64,000 nucleotides of DNA from the NCBI RefSeq assembly GCF_017813235.1, contig NZ_JAGISH010000001.1:770326-834325 (forward strand), in the 5' to 3' direction. Below, piece by piece: positions 27,134 to 36,369 of this stretch (positions are counted from its first letter, which is position 1; each line of letters starts with the position of its first letter). The notes beneath the pieces were generated by a model that saw only the letters and a program-made list of their open reading frames with translations, did no database searches and was not told the origin of the DNA. Source of the DNA: Sagittula salina (GTDB taxonomy: Bacteria; Pseudomonadota; Alphaproteobacteria; Rhodobacterales; Rhodobacteraceae). Made by a program: the position numbers and the translations under genes.

Positions 27134-27150
27134 TTTAGAATCGTTCCAAT
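27134..27150 (+). promoter_or_regulatory. Putative Irr box (iron control element) upstream of nfu
   Basis: TTTAGAATCGTTCCAAT is an imperfect inverted repeat resembling the Irr-binding ICE motif (TTTAGAA-N3-TTCTAAA type) of Alphaproteobacteria, with two mismatches in the right half-site. It ends three bases before the -35 element of the nfu gene, a position suited to repression when iron is low. Identity rests on motif memory and context. Confidence 0.45.
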
Positions 27151-27152
27151 CC

Positions 27153-27183
27153 TTGACGTCGGGCGGCGCATTTCGCATATAGT
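27153..27183 (+). promoter_or_regulatory. Candidate promoter of nfu
   Basis: TTGACG at 27153-27158 (five of six matches) and TATAGT at 27178-27183 (five of six) are 19 bases apart. The alternative -10 CATATA at 27176 gives the ideal 17-base spacing but a poorer match. The start codon is 27 bases further on. Confidence 0.45.
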
Positions 27184-27210
27184 ATGCAACCCAGACAAGG
27201 TATCTTTCAG

Positions 27211-27774
27211 ATGTTCATCCAGACCGAATCCACGCCGAACCCGGCCACGCTGAAGTTCCTGCCCGGCCAGACCGTGCTGGAGATGGGCACCGCCGACTTC
27301 CCTTCCGCAGAGACCGCCACCGCCTCGCCGCTGGCGCAGCGGCTGTTTTCCGTGAACGGGGTAACCGGGGCCTTCTTCGGAACGGACTTCGTCACCGTGA
27401 CGAAGGCCGACAGCATCGATTGGGACCACCTGAAACCCGCCATTCTCGGTGCCATCATGGAGCATTTCCAGTCCGGCGCGCCGGTCATGGCCGAAGGCAG
27501 CGCTCAGGCGGGTGGCCATGCGGAACATTCTGGCGAGGACGCGGAAATTGTCGGCCAGATCAAGGAATTGCTGGACAGCCGCGTGCGTCCCGCAGTGGCA
27601 CAGGACGGCGGCGACATCACCTTTCACGGCTTTGACCGGGGCGTGGTTTACCTGCACATGCAGGGCGCCTGCGCGGGCTGCCCCTCATCGACGCTGACGC
27701 TGAAGATGGGGATCGAGAACCTTCTGCGGCACTACATTCCCGAGGTGACAGAGGTCCGGCCCGTCGCGGTCTGA
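27211..27774 (+). CDS. Nfu-type iron-sulfur scaffold protein (NifU family)
   Basis: The 187-residue protein has an N-terminal Nfu_N domain starting FIQTESTPNPATLKFLPGQ and a C-terminal NifU-like domain (about 105-180) with the cluster-binding GACAGCPSS motif. It holds a transient [4Fe-4S] cluster and passes it to apoproteins in the cytosol. The ATG at 27211 gives the family N-terminus; a longer frame begins at 27184. An Irr-like box and promoter lie just upstream, so iron control is likely, and a strong terminator follows. Confidence 0.93.
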   Translation: MFIQTESTPNPATLKFLPGQTVLEMGTADFPSAETATASPLAQRLFSVNGVTGAFFGTDFVTVTKADSIDWDHLKPAILGAIMEHFQSGAPVMAEGSAQAGGHAEHSGEDAEIVGQIKELLDSRVRPAVAQDGGDITFHGFDRGVVYLHMQGACAGCPSSTLTLKMGIENLLRHYIPEVTEVRPVAV

Positions 27775-27799
27775 TACGATCGGCGAAGCCAGAACCAGA

Positions 27800-27824
27800 G
27801 GCCGCCCCCCCGGGGCGGCCTTTT
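27800..27824 (+). terminator. Rho-independent terminator of nfu
   Basis: GGCCGCCCC pairs perfectly with GGGGCGGCC around a CCC loop, followed by TTTT, 25 bases after the nfu stop. Confidence 0.85.
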
Positions 27825-27898
27825 GCATGGTCCGTCTGCGTCGCGGCCGCAGCCTCCACCCCGTTGCACGGCCCCGTCCGGCGCGGCATAAGGCGCGC

Positions 27899-28474
27899 AT
27901 GATCCTCGCCTTCGACACCTCCACCAGCCATGTCATCGCCGCCTTGTTGGACGGCGACCGCCTATTTACCCGCAACGAGGAAATGGGGCGCGGACAGGCC
28001 GAACGATTGATGCCACTACTGGAGGAGATCCTCCTCGAGGCTGGCGCGCGCTGGCAGGATATCACACGGATCGGCGTCGGTGTCGGGCCGGGCAATTTCA
28101 CCGGCATCCGCATTTCCGTCTCCACCGCGCGCGGGCTGGCGCTGGGGCTGAGAGTTCCGGCGGTGGGTGTTTCCACCTTCGAAGTCATCCACCACGGCAC
28201 GCCGCAGGCGGAGGCCGCCGTCCCCGCCCCGCGCCAACAGGTCTACACCTGCACGCCCGGTGGCACACCCGTCCTGATAGAACCGCACGAAGGCCTGACG
28301 CTGCCGCCCGCCGGGGCCGCGTGGGCCGCCGCCATCGCGCGCGTGGCCGCCGCCAAGACGCCGGACCAGCGCCCCGCGCCGCTTTATGTCCGGCCTGCCG
28401 ACGCCGCACCATCGAAAGAACCGCCGCCGGTGATCCTCGACGACGCCGGCATTGGCGCGCCAAATGACACCTGA
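27899..28474 (+). CDS. tsaB: tRNA threonylcarbamoyladenosine biosynthesis protein TsaB
   Basis: TsaB is the non-catalytic partner of TsaD in forming t6A37 on ANN-decoding tRNAs. The 191-residue protein shows LAFDTSTSHVIAALL at the N-terminus and GVGVGPGNFTGIRISVSTAR near residue 62, the family hallmark. It is shorter than E. coli TsaB (about 231 residues), with a reduced C-terminal half. The ATG at 27899 is the natural start; the frame is open to 27827. It overlaps rimI by 11 bases, a common pairing. Confidence 0.92.
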   Translation: MILAFDTSTSHVIAALLDGDRLFTRNEEMGRGQAERLMPLLEEILLEAGARWQDITRIGVGVGPGNFTGIRISVSTARGLALGLRVPAVGVSTFEVIHHGTPQAEAAVPAPRQQVYTCTPGGTPVLIEPHEGLTLPPAGAAWAAAIARVAAAKTPDQRPAPLYVRPADAAPSKEPPPVILDDAGIGAPNDT

Positions 28475-28877
28475 ATCCCTCGCGGATCTTTCGGCCCGCG
28501 CCTACACCCACATGCAACCATGGTCGGCGCAGGCCTTCGCCGACACGCTGGCCCGCCCGCACGCCCTGCTGACCGTGACCGAGCACGCCTTTGTCCTCGG
28601 CCTCGTGGTGGCCGGTGAGGCGGAGGTTCTCGCCCTTGCCGCCGACCCCGACCACCTGCGAAAAGGCCACGCCGCGCGCACTCTTGCGTGCTTTCATCAG
28701 GATGCCGAAAAAAGAGGCGCCAGCCGCGTTTTCCTCGAAGTGGCCAGCCAAAACGCCCCGGCCCGCGCGCTCTACGCCGCTGCGGGGTATACCCCTGCCG
28801 GCCTTCGCAAGGGCTACTACCCGCAACCCGGCGCACCGGCCGATGATGCTCTTGTTCTCACACGCATACTGCCCTGA
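28464..28877 (+). CDS. rimI: Ribosomal protein S18-alanine N-acetyltransferase-like GNAT protein
   Basis: The 137-residue GNAT enzyme has the acetyl-CoA loop region LRKGHAARTLACFH near residue 67 and the RimI-type C-terminal segment EVASQNAPARALYAAAGY near 95. RimI acetylates the N-terminal Ala of S18 and possibly other proteins. It overlaps tsaB by 11 bases, as in many bacteria. A TTG at 28452 is an alternative start. The canonical Q/RxxGxG/A motif is here LRKGHA, so slightly degenerate. Confidence 0.85.
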   Translation: MTPESLADLSARAYTHMQPWSAQAFADTLARPHALLTVTEHAFVLGLVVAGEAEVLALAADPDHLRKGHAARTLACFHQDAEKRGASRVFLEVASQNAPARALYAAAGYTPAGLRKGYYPQPGAPADDALVLTRILP

Positions 28878-28991
28878 CGTGACCTTCCGTCGTTAAAGAA
28901 TCCGCCTTGACCCCCATGCGGGGCTGCGTCTTGATGGGTCCATCAGATAACGAGGGGCCTTTTCGCCCCCACCACCTGGGAGCTGACATCC

Positions 28992-29996
28992 ATGACCTTC
29001 ATGCAGAAGACCCTCGGCACAGTTGCCGCGCTGGCCCTCTCCGCCGGCGCCGCGCTGGCCGATCCGGCGCTGGTCTACGACCTTGGCGGCAAGTTCGACA
29101 AGTCGTTCAACGAGGCCGCCTACAATGGCGCGGAGCGTTGGGCGAAGGAGACCGGCGGCAGCTACAAGGACATCGAGATGCAGTCCGAAGCCCAGCGTGA
29201 GCAGGCCCTGCGCCGCTTTGCCGAGGCAGGCTACAACCCGGTCATCACCACCGGTTTCTCCTTTGCCGAGCCGATCAAGAACGTCGCCGCCGACTACCCA
29301 GACACCAAGTTCGTGAACGTCGACGGCTTCCTGCCGGAGATCCCTGAGAACGTTCTGCTGATCAACTTCCAGGAACACCAGGGCTCTTACCTCGTGGGTA
29401 TGCTGGCCGCGATGGAGTCGAAGTCCGGTACGGTCGGCTTTGTCGGCGGGATGGACATTCCGCTGATCCGTCACTTTGCCTGCGGCTACGCCCAGGGCGC
29501 GAAGGCGGTCAACCCCGACATCAACGTGATCGCGAACATGACCGGCACCACCCCGGCGGCATGGAACGACCCGGTGAAGGGCGCGGAACTGGCGAAGGCG
29601 CAGATCGGCCAGGGGGCGGATGTGATCTACGCCGCCGCCGGTGGCACGGGTCTGGGCGTTCTGCAGACCGCCGCAGACGAGGGCATTTACTCGATCGGCG
29701 TCGACAGCAACCAGAACCACCTGCACCCGGGTTCGGTCCTGACCTCCATGCTCAAGCGCGTCGACAACGCCGTCTATGAGGCCATGACGGCGGGCGCCGA
29801 CCTCGAGACCGGCAAGTTCATGACGCTGGGCCTCGCCGAGGAAGGCGTCGGCTACGCGGTGGACGAGAACAACTCAGAGCTCATCACCGACGAGATGACG
29901 GCCACCGTCGAGGATGCCAAGGCGAAGATCATCTCCGGCGACATCGACGTCGTGTCCTACTACGCCAACGACAGCTGCCCCGCGCTGGACTTCTGA
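28992..29996 (+). CDS. BMP-family ABC transporter substrate-binding protein
   Basis: The 334-residue periplasmic protein has a signal peptide cut near LSAGAALA and then the BMP/Med fold: VYDLGGKFDKSFNEAAYNGA, TTGFSFAEPIKNVA, VGFVGGMDIPLIRHF and GVDSNQNHLHPGSVLTS. Most characterised relatives bind nucleosides or purines for import. There is no lipobox, in line with Gram-negative members. GGGAGCTGAC precedes the start loosely. It is the first gene of a four-gene importer and is followed by a terminator-like hairpin that should reduce read-through into the ATPase gene. Confidence 0.92.
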   Translation: MTFMQKTLGTVAALALSAGAALADPALVYDLGGKFDKSFNEAAYNGAERWAKETGGSYKDIEMQSEAQREQALRRFAEAGYNPVITTGFSFAEPIKNVAADYPDTKFVNVDGFLPEIPENVLLINFQEHQGSYLVGMLAAMESKSGTVGFVGGMDIPLIRHFACGYAQGAKAVNPDINVIANMTGTTPAAWNDPVKGAELAKAQIGQGADVIYAAAGGTGLGVLQTAADEGIYSIGVDSNQNHLHPGSVLTSMLKRVDNAVYEAMTAGADLETGKFMTLGLAEEGVGYAVDENNSELITDEMTATVEDAKAKIISGDIDVVSYYANDSCPALDF

Positions 29997-30019
29997 TCCG
30001 GGCCGCATGACCTGAGAGG

Positions 30020-30052
30020 GCCGCGCCGTCACAACCGGCGCGGCTTGCTTTT
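30020..30052 (+). terminator. Terminator/attenuator after the BMP-family binding-protein gene
   Basis: GCCGCGCCG pairs perfectly with CGGCGCGGC around loop TCACAAC, followed by TTGCTTTT. It lies 23 bases after the binding-protein stop and 74 bases before the ATPase start, so partial termination probably sets a high binding-protein ratio. Confidence 0.75.
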
Positions 30053-30125
30053 ACACCGTCCCGATGCCTTGGCCCGGGACATCCGCGTTCAAGGCAAGAG
30101 GCCCCGGATCACGCCCCGGAGCACG

Positions 30126-31748
<1,623 letters not shown>

Positions 31749-31758
31749 GCGCCCCGCT

Positions 31759-31800
31759 CCCCGTTTCTCCGCTTCGCCAGTACTCCCGCCGGAGGCGTCC
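31759..31800 (+). repeat. Dispersed intergenic repeat, copy E
   Basis: CCGTTTCTCCGCTTCGCCAG followed by TACTCCCGCCGGAGGC, the hairpin variant shared with copy B. It lies inside the plus-strand BMP-type operon between the ATPase and permease genes. Confidence 0.55.
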
Positions 31801-31840
31801 CACACCGCCACCGGCGCGCCGATCCAAAGGAATGCGCTCC

Positions 31841-32938
31841 ATGGATAAGATGCCCGCCTGGGCGGACGCCGTCCTCGTCCCCCTGATCTCCATCCTCATC
31901 GCCGCCGTACTCTCGGCTCTTGTAATTGCCGCCCTTGGCATGAACCCCTTCGAGGCTTTCCAACTGATGGTCGAAGGCGCGCTGATGAAGTCCTCCGGCT
32001 GGGGCTATACGCTGTACTACGCCACGAACTTCATCTTCACCGGCCTCGCGGTGGCTGTGGCTTTCCATGCCCGGATGTTCAACATCGGCGGCGAAGGGCA
32101 GGCCCAGATCGGGGGTCTCGGCGTGGCTCTGGCCTGCCTCTTCATCCCCTGGCCGCACTGGTCGCTGGCGCTGATTGCCGCGACGCTGGCCGCCGCGCTC
32201 TTTGGCGCGGCCTGGGCCTATATCCCGGCCATTCTGCAGGCAAAGCGCGGGTCGCACATCGTCATCACCACGATCATGTTCAACTTCATCGCCGCGGCGC
32301 TGATCAACTACGTGCTGGTCAACCTGCTGCGCCCCGCAGGCGCGATGGAGCCCGCCACCGCCACCTTCCCGGCGGCCACCAGCCTGCCCACCTTCCAGCA
32401 GATGTTCTCCACCTCCGAGACGGTGCTGTTTCGCGGGTCGCCCGCGAACATCACCTTCTTCATCGCGGTAGCTGCCTGCATCGGGGTCTGGCTGCTGATC
32501 TGGCGCACCCGTCTGGGCTACGAACTGCGCGCCTTCGGCTTTTCCGAAACCGGCGCGAAATACGCCGGCATCTCTCCGGTGAAGATCACAGTGGTCTCGA
32601 TGCTGATCTCCGGCGCGCTGGCGGGCCTGATGGCGATCAACGCCACGATGGGCGAAGCCGAACGCCTCGTGCTCAACGCCTCCGAAGGCGCGGGCTTCAT
32701 CGGCATCGCTGTGGCTCTCATGGGGCGGTCGCACCCCGTGGGTGTCTTCCTCGCCGCGCTGCTCTTCGGCTTCCTCTACCAGGGTGGCGCGGAACTGGCC
32801 TTCTGGGCCAATATCCCCCGCGAACTGGTCACCGTGATCCAGGCGCTTGTCATCCTTTTCACCGGAGCCCTCGACAACCTGGTGCGCTGGCCGCTTGAGC
32901 GCGCCTTTCTCGCCTTCCGCCCGAAAGGAGCACAGTGA
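31841..32938 (+). CDS. BMP-type ABC transporter permease 1
   Basis: The 365-residue inner-membrane protein has about nine to ten helices and BPD_transp_2-type segments: FTGLAVAVAFHARMFNIGGE near residue 66, RGSHIVITTIMFNFIAAA near 140, LISGALAGLMAINATMGE near 255 and GFIGIAVALMGRSHPVGVF near 285. It forms the pore with permease 2. I chose ATG 31841 because AAAGGA lies 9 bases upstream; the ATG at 31832 is too close. It overlaps permease 2 by one base. Confidence 0.92.
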   Translation: MDKMPAWADAVLVPLISILIAAVLSALVIAALGMNPFEAFQLMVEGALMKSSGWGYTLYYATNFIFTGLAVAVAFHARMFNIGGEGQAQIGGLGVALACLFIPWPHWSLALIAATLAAALFGAAWAYIPAILQAKRGSHIVITTIMFNFIAAALINYVLVNLLRPAGAMEPATATFPAATSLPTFQQMFSTSETVLFRGSPANITFFIAVAACIGVWLLIWRTRLGYELRAFGFSETGAKYAGISPVKITVVSMLISGALAGLMAINATMGEAERLVLNASEGAGFIGIAVALMGRSHPVGVFLAALLFGFLYQGGAELAFWANIPRELVTVIQALVILFTGALDNLVRWPLERAFLAFRPKGAQ

Positions 32939-33903
32939 TGGATTTCGCGACCCTCCTTCAGCTGCTCGAATCCACCATCCGCATGTCGACGCCACTGCTG
33001 CTGGCCTGTCTCGCGGGCCTGTTCTCCGAGCGCTCGGGCATCTTCGACATCGGCCTCGAGGGCAAGATGCTGATCGCCGCCTTCTTCTCCGCCGCCATCG
33101 CCTACAACACCGGCAACGTCTGGCTGGGCCTCTTGGCGGGCATTGGCGCCTCGCTGGGGCTTTCGGCGATCCACGGGCTCGCCTCCATCACGTTCCGCGG
33201 CAACCAGCTGATTTCCGGCGTGGCGCTGAACTTCCTCGCCTCTGGCATTACCGTCCTGATCGCGCAAAGCTGGTACAAGCAGGGCGGCAAGACCCCCACG
33301 CTCACCGGCGGCGCACGCCTGAACGAAATCAACCTGCCGCTGACTGAAACGCTCCGTGACGTGCCAGTGTTGGGGCCGATCTACGCCCAAGTGATCTCCG
33401 GCCACGCACCGCTGGTCTACGTGGCCTTCCTTGCGGTCCCCGCGACATGGTGGCTTCTGTTCCGCACCCGTTTCGGCCTGCGCCTGCGCGCCGTGGGCGA
33501 AGCGCCGGAGGCCGTGGACACTGCGGGCATATCCGTCATCCGACTGCGCTACACCGCCGTCGCCATCTGCGGCATCCTCTGCGGGATCGCGGGCGCCTAC
33601 ATGGCGACCGGCCTGCAGCCCTTCTTTGGCAAGGAAATGACCGCCGGAAGGGGGTATATCGCACTGGCCGCGCTGATTTTCGCCAAATGGCGGCCATGGT
33701 ACGCGCTCGCCGCCTGCCTGCTGTTCGGCTTCCTGCAGGCCGTGGCGATCCGCTTCCAGAACTTCGACCTTGGTGCCTTTACCGTGCCGGTGCAGGTCAT
33801 GGACGCCCTGCCCTATATCCTGACCGTCGTCATTCTCGCGGGTTTTATCGGCAAGGCGATCCCGCCGCGCGCCGGCGGCACACCCTACGTAAAGGAACGC
33901 TGA
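32938..33903 (+). CDS. BMP-type ABC transporter permease 2
   Basis: The 321-residue permease begins with a membrane helix after MDFATLLQLLESTIRMSTPL. It has FSERSGIFDIGLEGKMLIAA near residue 25, FRGNQLISGVALNFLASG near 85 and GRGYIALAALIFAKWRPW near 235, typical of the second permease in BMP-type importers. AAAGGAG lies 7 bases before the ATG, which overlaps the previous stop. It is the last gene of the operon. Its N-terminal half is smaller than that of permease 1, as usual. Confidence 0.92.
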   Translation: MDFATLLQLLESTIRMSTPLLLACLAGLFSERSGIFDIGLEGKMLIAAFFSAAIAYNTGNVWLGLLAGIGASLGLSAIHGLASITFRGNQLISGVALNFLASGITVLIAQSWYKQGGKTPTLTGGARLNEINLPLTETLRDVPVLGPIYAQVISGHAPLVYVAFLAVPATWWLLFRTRFGLRLRAVGEAPEAVDTAGISVIRLRYTAVAICGILCGIAGAYMATGLQPFFGKEMTAGRGYIALAALIFAKWRPWYALAACLLFGFLQAVAIRFQNFDLGAFTVPVQVMDALPYILTVVILAGFIGKAIPPRAGGTPYVKER

Positions 33904-33939
33904 CAATCCCGATGCCAGATCAAGCGGAACGCCGCCTCG

Positions 33940-33993
33940 TGCTTCTTCTTGGTCCCAATACCTCTGGGGGGTGCCGGGGGCAAAGCCCCCCCA
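33940..33993 (+). repeat. Dispersed intergenic repeat, copy F (full length)
   Basis: TGCTTCTTCTTGGTCCCAAT followed by ACCTCTGGGGGG and the hairpin GGGGGCAAAGCCCCC. It lies between the BMP-type operon and the TauE gene and may act as a terminator for the former, although no T tract follows. Confidence 0.7.
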
Positions 33994-34082
33994 ATCGCTT
34001 CGGCGACGCCGAAGCGAAAACCCTCTCCGACCCGCGCTCTGCTGCACTTGCAAACACCCCTCGACCGGGACTAGCGTGAACC

Positions 34083-34994
34083 ATGCAGATCTACCTCCCG
34101 ATCTCCGAAGTTGCGGTGAACGCCTTCCTGCTGCTGGGCCTCGGCGGCCTGGTCGGCGTGCTGTCCGGCATGTTCGGCGTCGGCGGAGGTTTCCTGCTAA
34201 CCCCGCTACTGTTCTTCATCGGCATTCCGCCCTCCGTGGCCGTGGCCACCGGCGCGAATCAGATCGTCGCGGCCTCCTTCTCGGGCCTGCTGGCGCATCT
34301 CCGGCGCAAGACCGTGGACCTGCGCATGGGCACCGTCCTGCTGTCGGGGGGCCTCGTCGGGGCCGCCATCGGCGTCTGGCTGTTCAACTACCTAAAGACG
34401 CTGGGCCAGGTCGATCTCATGGTCCGGCTCTGCTACGTCCTGTTCCTCGGCGTCGTCGGCGGCCTGATGTTCGTCGAAAGCCTCAACGCCCTGCGCAAGG
34501 CCCGCCGCGGCGCCCCGTCCAAGCGCAAGAAACACACATGGGTGCACGCCCTGCCGCTGAAGATGCGCTTCCGCACATCCGGCCTCTATATCTCCGTCAT
34601 CCCGCCCGTGCTCGTGGGCTGCGCCGTGGGCGTGCTTTCCGCGATCATGGGCGTCGGAGGCGGCTTCATCATGGTTCCCGCCATGATTTATCTGCTGGGG
34701 ATGCCGACCAAGGTAGTCGTGGGAACCTCGCTGTTCCAGATCATTTTCGTGGCCGGTTTCACCACGCTGTTGCACGCGACGACCAATTATACCGTCGATG
34801 TCATGCTCGCGGTGTTGCTGATCCTCGGTGGCGTCATCGGGGCGCAGTTTGGCACCGCCATCGGCACGAAGATGAAGGCCGAGCAACTCCGCATCCTGCT
34901 CGCCGGCCTCGTGCTGCTCGTCTGCGCCAAGATCGCGCTGGAACTGCTGCTGACCCCGTCCGAGGTCTACAGCCTGACACCGGGGGCGGAGTGA
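34083..34994 (+). CDS. TauE/SafE-family sulfite/anion exporter
   Basis: The 303-residue membrane protein has eight or nine helices and the twin TauE motifs GVLSGMFGVGGGFLLTPLLF near residue 24 and LSAIMGVGGGFIMVPAMIY near 185, one per half. The family exports sulfite or other sulfur-containing anions. A basic loop (RKARRGAPSKRKKH) separates the halves. A single base separates it from the TIGR02186 gene, a linkage I recognise as recurrent in Alphaproteobacteria, so the two probably work together. Confidence 0.9.
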   Translation: MQIYLPISEVAVNAFLLLGLGGLVGVLSGMFGVGGGFLLTPLLFFIGIPPSVAVATGANQIVAASFSGLLAHLRRKTVDLRMGTVLLSGGLVGAAIGVWLFNYLKTLGQVDLMVRLCYVLFLGVVGGLMFVESLNALRKARRGAPSKRKKHTWVHALPLKMRFRTSGLYISVIPPVLVGCAVGVLSAIMGVGGGFIMVPAMIYLLGMPTKVVVGTSLFQIIFVAGFTTLLHATTNYTVDVMLAVLLILGGVIGAQFGTAIGTKMKAEQLRILLAGLVLLVCAKIALELLLTPSEVYSLTPGAE

Positions 34995-34995
34995 C

Positions 34996-35760
34996 ATGCG
35001 CCGGGTTCTCGCACTCCTCGCCCTGCTCGCCCTGCCACCACAGGCCAAAGACGCTGCCGCAGAGGAAGTCGTGCTGGGCCTTTCGCAGGACAGCGTCAAC
35101 ATCTCCACCGACTTCGACGGGTCCGACATCCTGATCTTTGGCGCCATCAAGCGGGAAACCGCGCTGGAGGCCGACCCGCTGCAGGTAATCGTCACCATCG
35201 AAGGCCCCGACCTGCCGGTGACAGTGCGCCGCAAGGAGCGCGTCTTTGGCATCTGGATGAACACCGCGAAGGTGGTCGTCGACGCCGCTCCGACATTCTA
35301 CGCCATCGCCACCTCTGCGCCGTGGCGCGAAGCGATCACCGATACCGAGGACCTGCGTCACAGGGTTTCCATCCGGCGGGCGATCCGCTCCGTGGGGGCA
35401 GAGGTCATGGACAGCCAGAACTTCAGCCAGGCGCTGATCCGCATCCGCAAGGACAGCGGCTCCTACATGTTGCTGGAGAACGCGGTCACCCTGCGCGAAG
35501 AAACGCTCTTTGACACACGCATCTCCATGCCCGCCAACCTGACCGAAGGTGCCTATGCCACGCGGATCTTCCTGACCCGCAATGGCCGGGTCGTGTCCCA
35601 GTACGCAACGGTCATCAATGTCCGCAAGGTCGGGCTGGAGCGCTGGCTCTACGGGCTGTCACGTGCGGAGCCGCTGCTGTACGGCCTGATGTCCATCGCG
35701 CTGGCCATCGCCGCCGGTTGGGGGGCCTCGGCTGCCTTCCGGGCCGTGCGGTCGTCCTGA
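34996..35760 (+). CDS. TIGR02186 family membrane-anchored protein
   Basis: The 254-residue protein has an N-terminal signal (MRRVLALLALLALPP), a beta-rich periplasmic domain beginning VVLGLSQDSVNISTDFDGSD and a C-terminal helix near 220-245 (PLLYGLMSIALAIAAGWG) that anchors it with a short cytosolic tail. This matches TIGR02186, whose function is unknown and whose genes travel with TauE/SafE exporters. It follows the exporter gene after one base and lies 8 bases before the thioesterase gene. Confidence 0.85.
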   Translation: MRRVLALLALLALPPQAKDAAAEEVVLGLSQDSVNISTDFDGSDILIFGAIKRETALEADPLQVIVTIEGPDLPVTVRRKERVFGIWMNTAKVVVDAAPTFYAIATSAPWREAITDTEDLRHRVSIRRAIRSVGAEVMDSQNFSQALIRIRKDSGSYMLLENAVTLREETLFDTRISMPANLTEGAYATRIFLTRNGRVVSQYATVINVRKVGLERWLYGLSRAEPLLYGLMSIALAIAAGWGASAAFRAVRSS

Positions 35761-35768
35761 GGCGTCCC

Positions 35769-36227
35769 ATGGCACGCATCCCGCCCGGCAACCGCGCCGA
35801 TTACCGCGCCTTCCAAACCATCCCGACCCGCTGGAAGGACAACGACCAGTACGGCCACATGAACAACGCCGAATACCTGTCGCTTTTCGACACCGCCGTA
35901 TCGCTCTGGCAATTGGCACAAGGTATCGCGCTGACCGGGCCGGAGGCGCATCGCTTTCTGGTCGTCGAAAGCGGCACGCGCTACCACGCCCAGGCCGGGT
36001 TTCCCGACTTGATCCACGTCGGTCTGCGCGTCGGGCATCTTGGCACCTCCTCGCTGCGTTTCGAGATCGGACTGTTCCGCAACGACGAGGACTACGCCTG
36101 CGCCGAAGGCTTCTTTGCCCAGGTTCTGACCGGCCCCGATGGCCGCCCCACCGCCATGCCGGACCAGCTGCGCCACCGTTTCGCCGCGCTATTGGTCAAC
36201 CCGGAGGCTATCGGCCCCGTGGCTTGA
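35769..36227 (+). CDS. Acyl-CoA thioesterase (4-hydroxybenzoyl-CoA thioesterase-like hotdog protein)
   Basis: The 152-residue hotdog-fold protein has the active-site region TRWKDNDQYGHMNNAEYLSL near residue 19, where the Asp in DxYGHMNN is the expected catalytic residue. It cleaves acyl- or aryl-CoA thioesters in the cytosol. The ATG at 35769 gives the family N-terminus. It is the third gene of the TauE cluster. A TTGAC-N5-GTCAA palindrome overlaps its stop codon. Confidence 0.88.
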   Translation: MARIPPGNRADYRAFQTIPTRWKDNDQYGHMNNAEYLSLFDTAVSLWQLAQGIALTGPEAHRFLVVESGTRYHAQAGFPDLIHVGLRVGHLGTSSLRFEIGLFRNDEDYACAEGFFAQVLTGPDGRPTAMPDQLRHRFAALLVNPEAIGPVA

Positions 36228-36238
36228 CATTGCGTCAA
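36224..36238. promoter_or_regulatory. TTGAC-N5-GTCAA palindrome
   Basis: A perfect 5-bp inverted repeat with a five-base centre lies across the thioesterase stop and includes a consensus -35 hexamer (TTGACA). It could be a promoter/operator for the EAL gene, but I find only a poor -10 (GAGACT) after 17 bases. Confidence 0.3.
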
Positions 36239-36315
36239 CCACTCGCGAGACTGTTTCGAATGGCCCTCACAGGCCGAACACCATGTCGTCAAAGCAAACA
36301 CGCGGCAGGGGAAAC

Positions 36316-36369
36316 ATGCAGTACAGACCTCTCAGACAACCGGTCGTGCGGTCGGCACCACGCCAGTGA
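36316..36369 (+). CDS. Possible 17-residue leader peptide coupled to the EAL gene
   Basis: An ATG with AGGGGA five bases upstream opens a frame MQYRPLRQPVVRSAPRQ that ends TGA at 36367-36369. The GTG start of the EAL protein, which has no Shine-Dalgarno site of its own, lies at 36366 and overlaps this stop (GTGA). The pattern suggests translational coupling. No homologue is known to me; it may be chance. Confidence 0.3.
   Translation: MQYRPLRQPVVRSAPRQ

Noticed and set aside
28878..28991. Riboswitch in the leader of the BMP-type operon
   Set aside because: A purine or similar riboswitch would fit a nucleoside importer, but I found no conserved core or pairing in the 114 bases.
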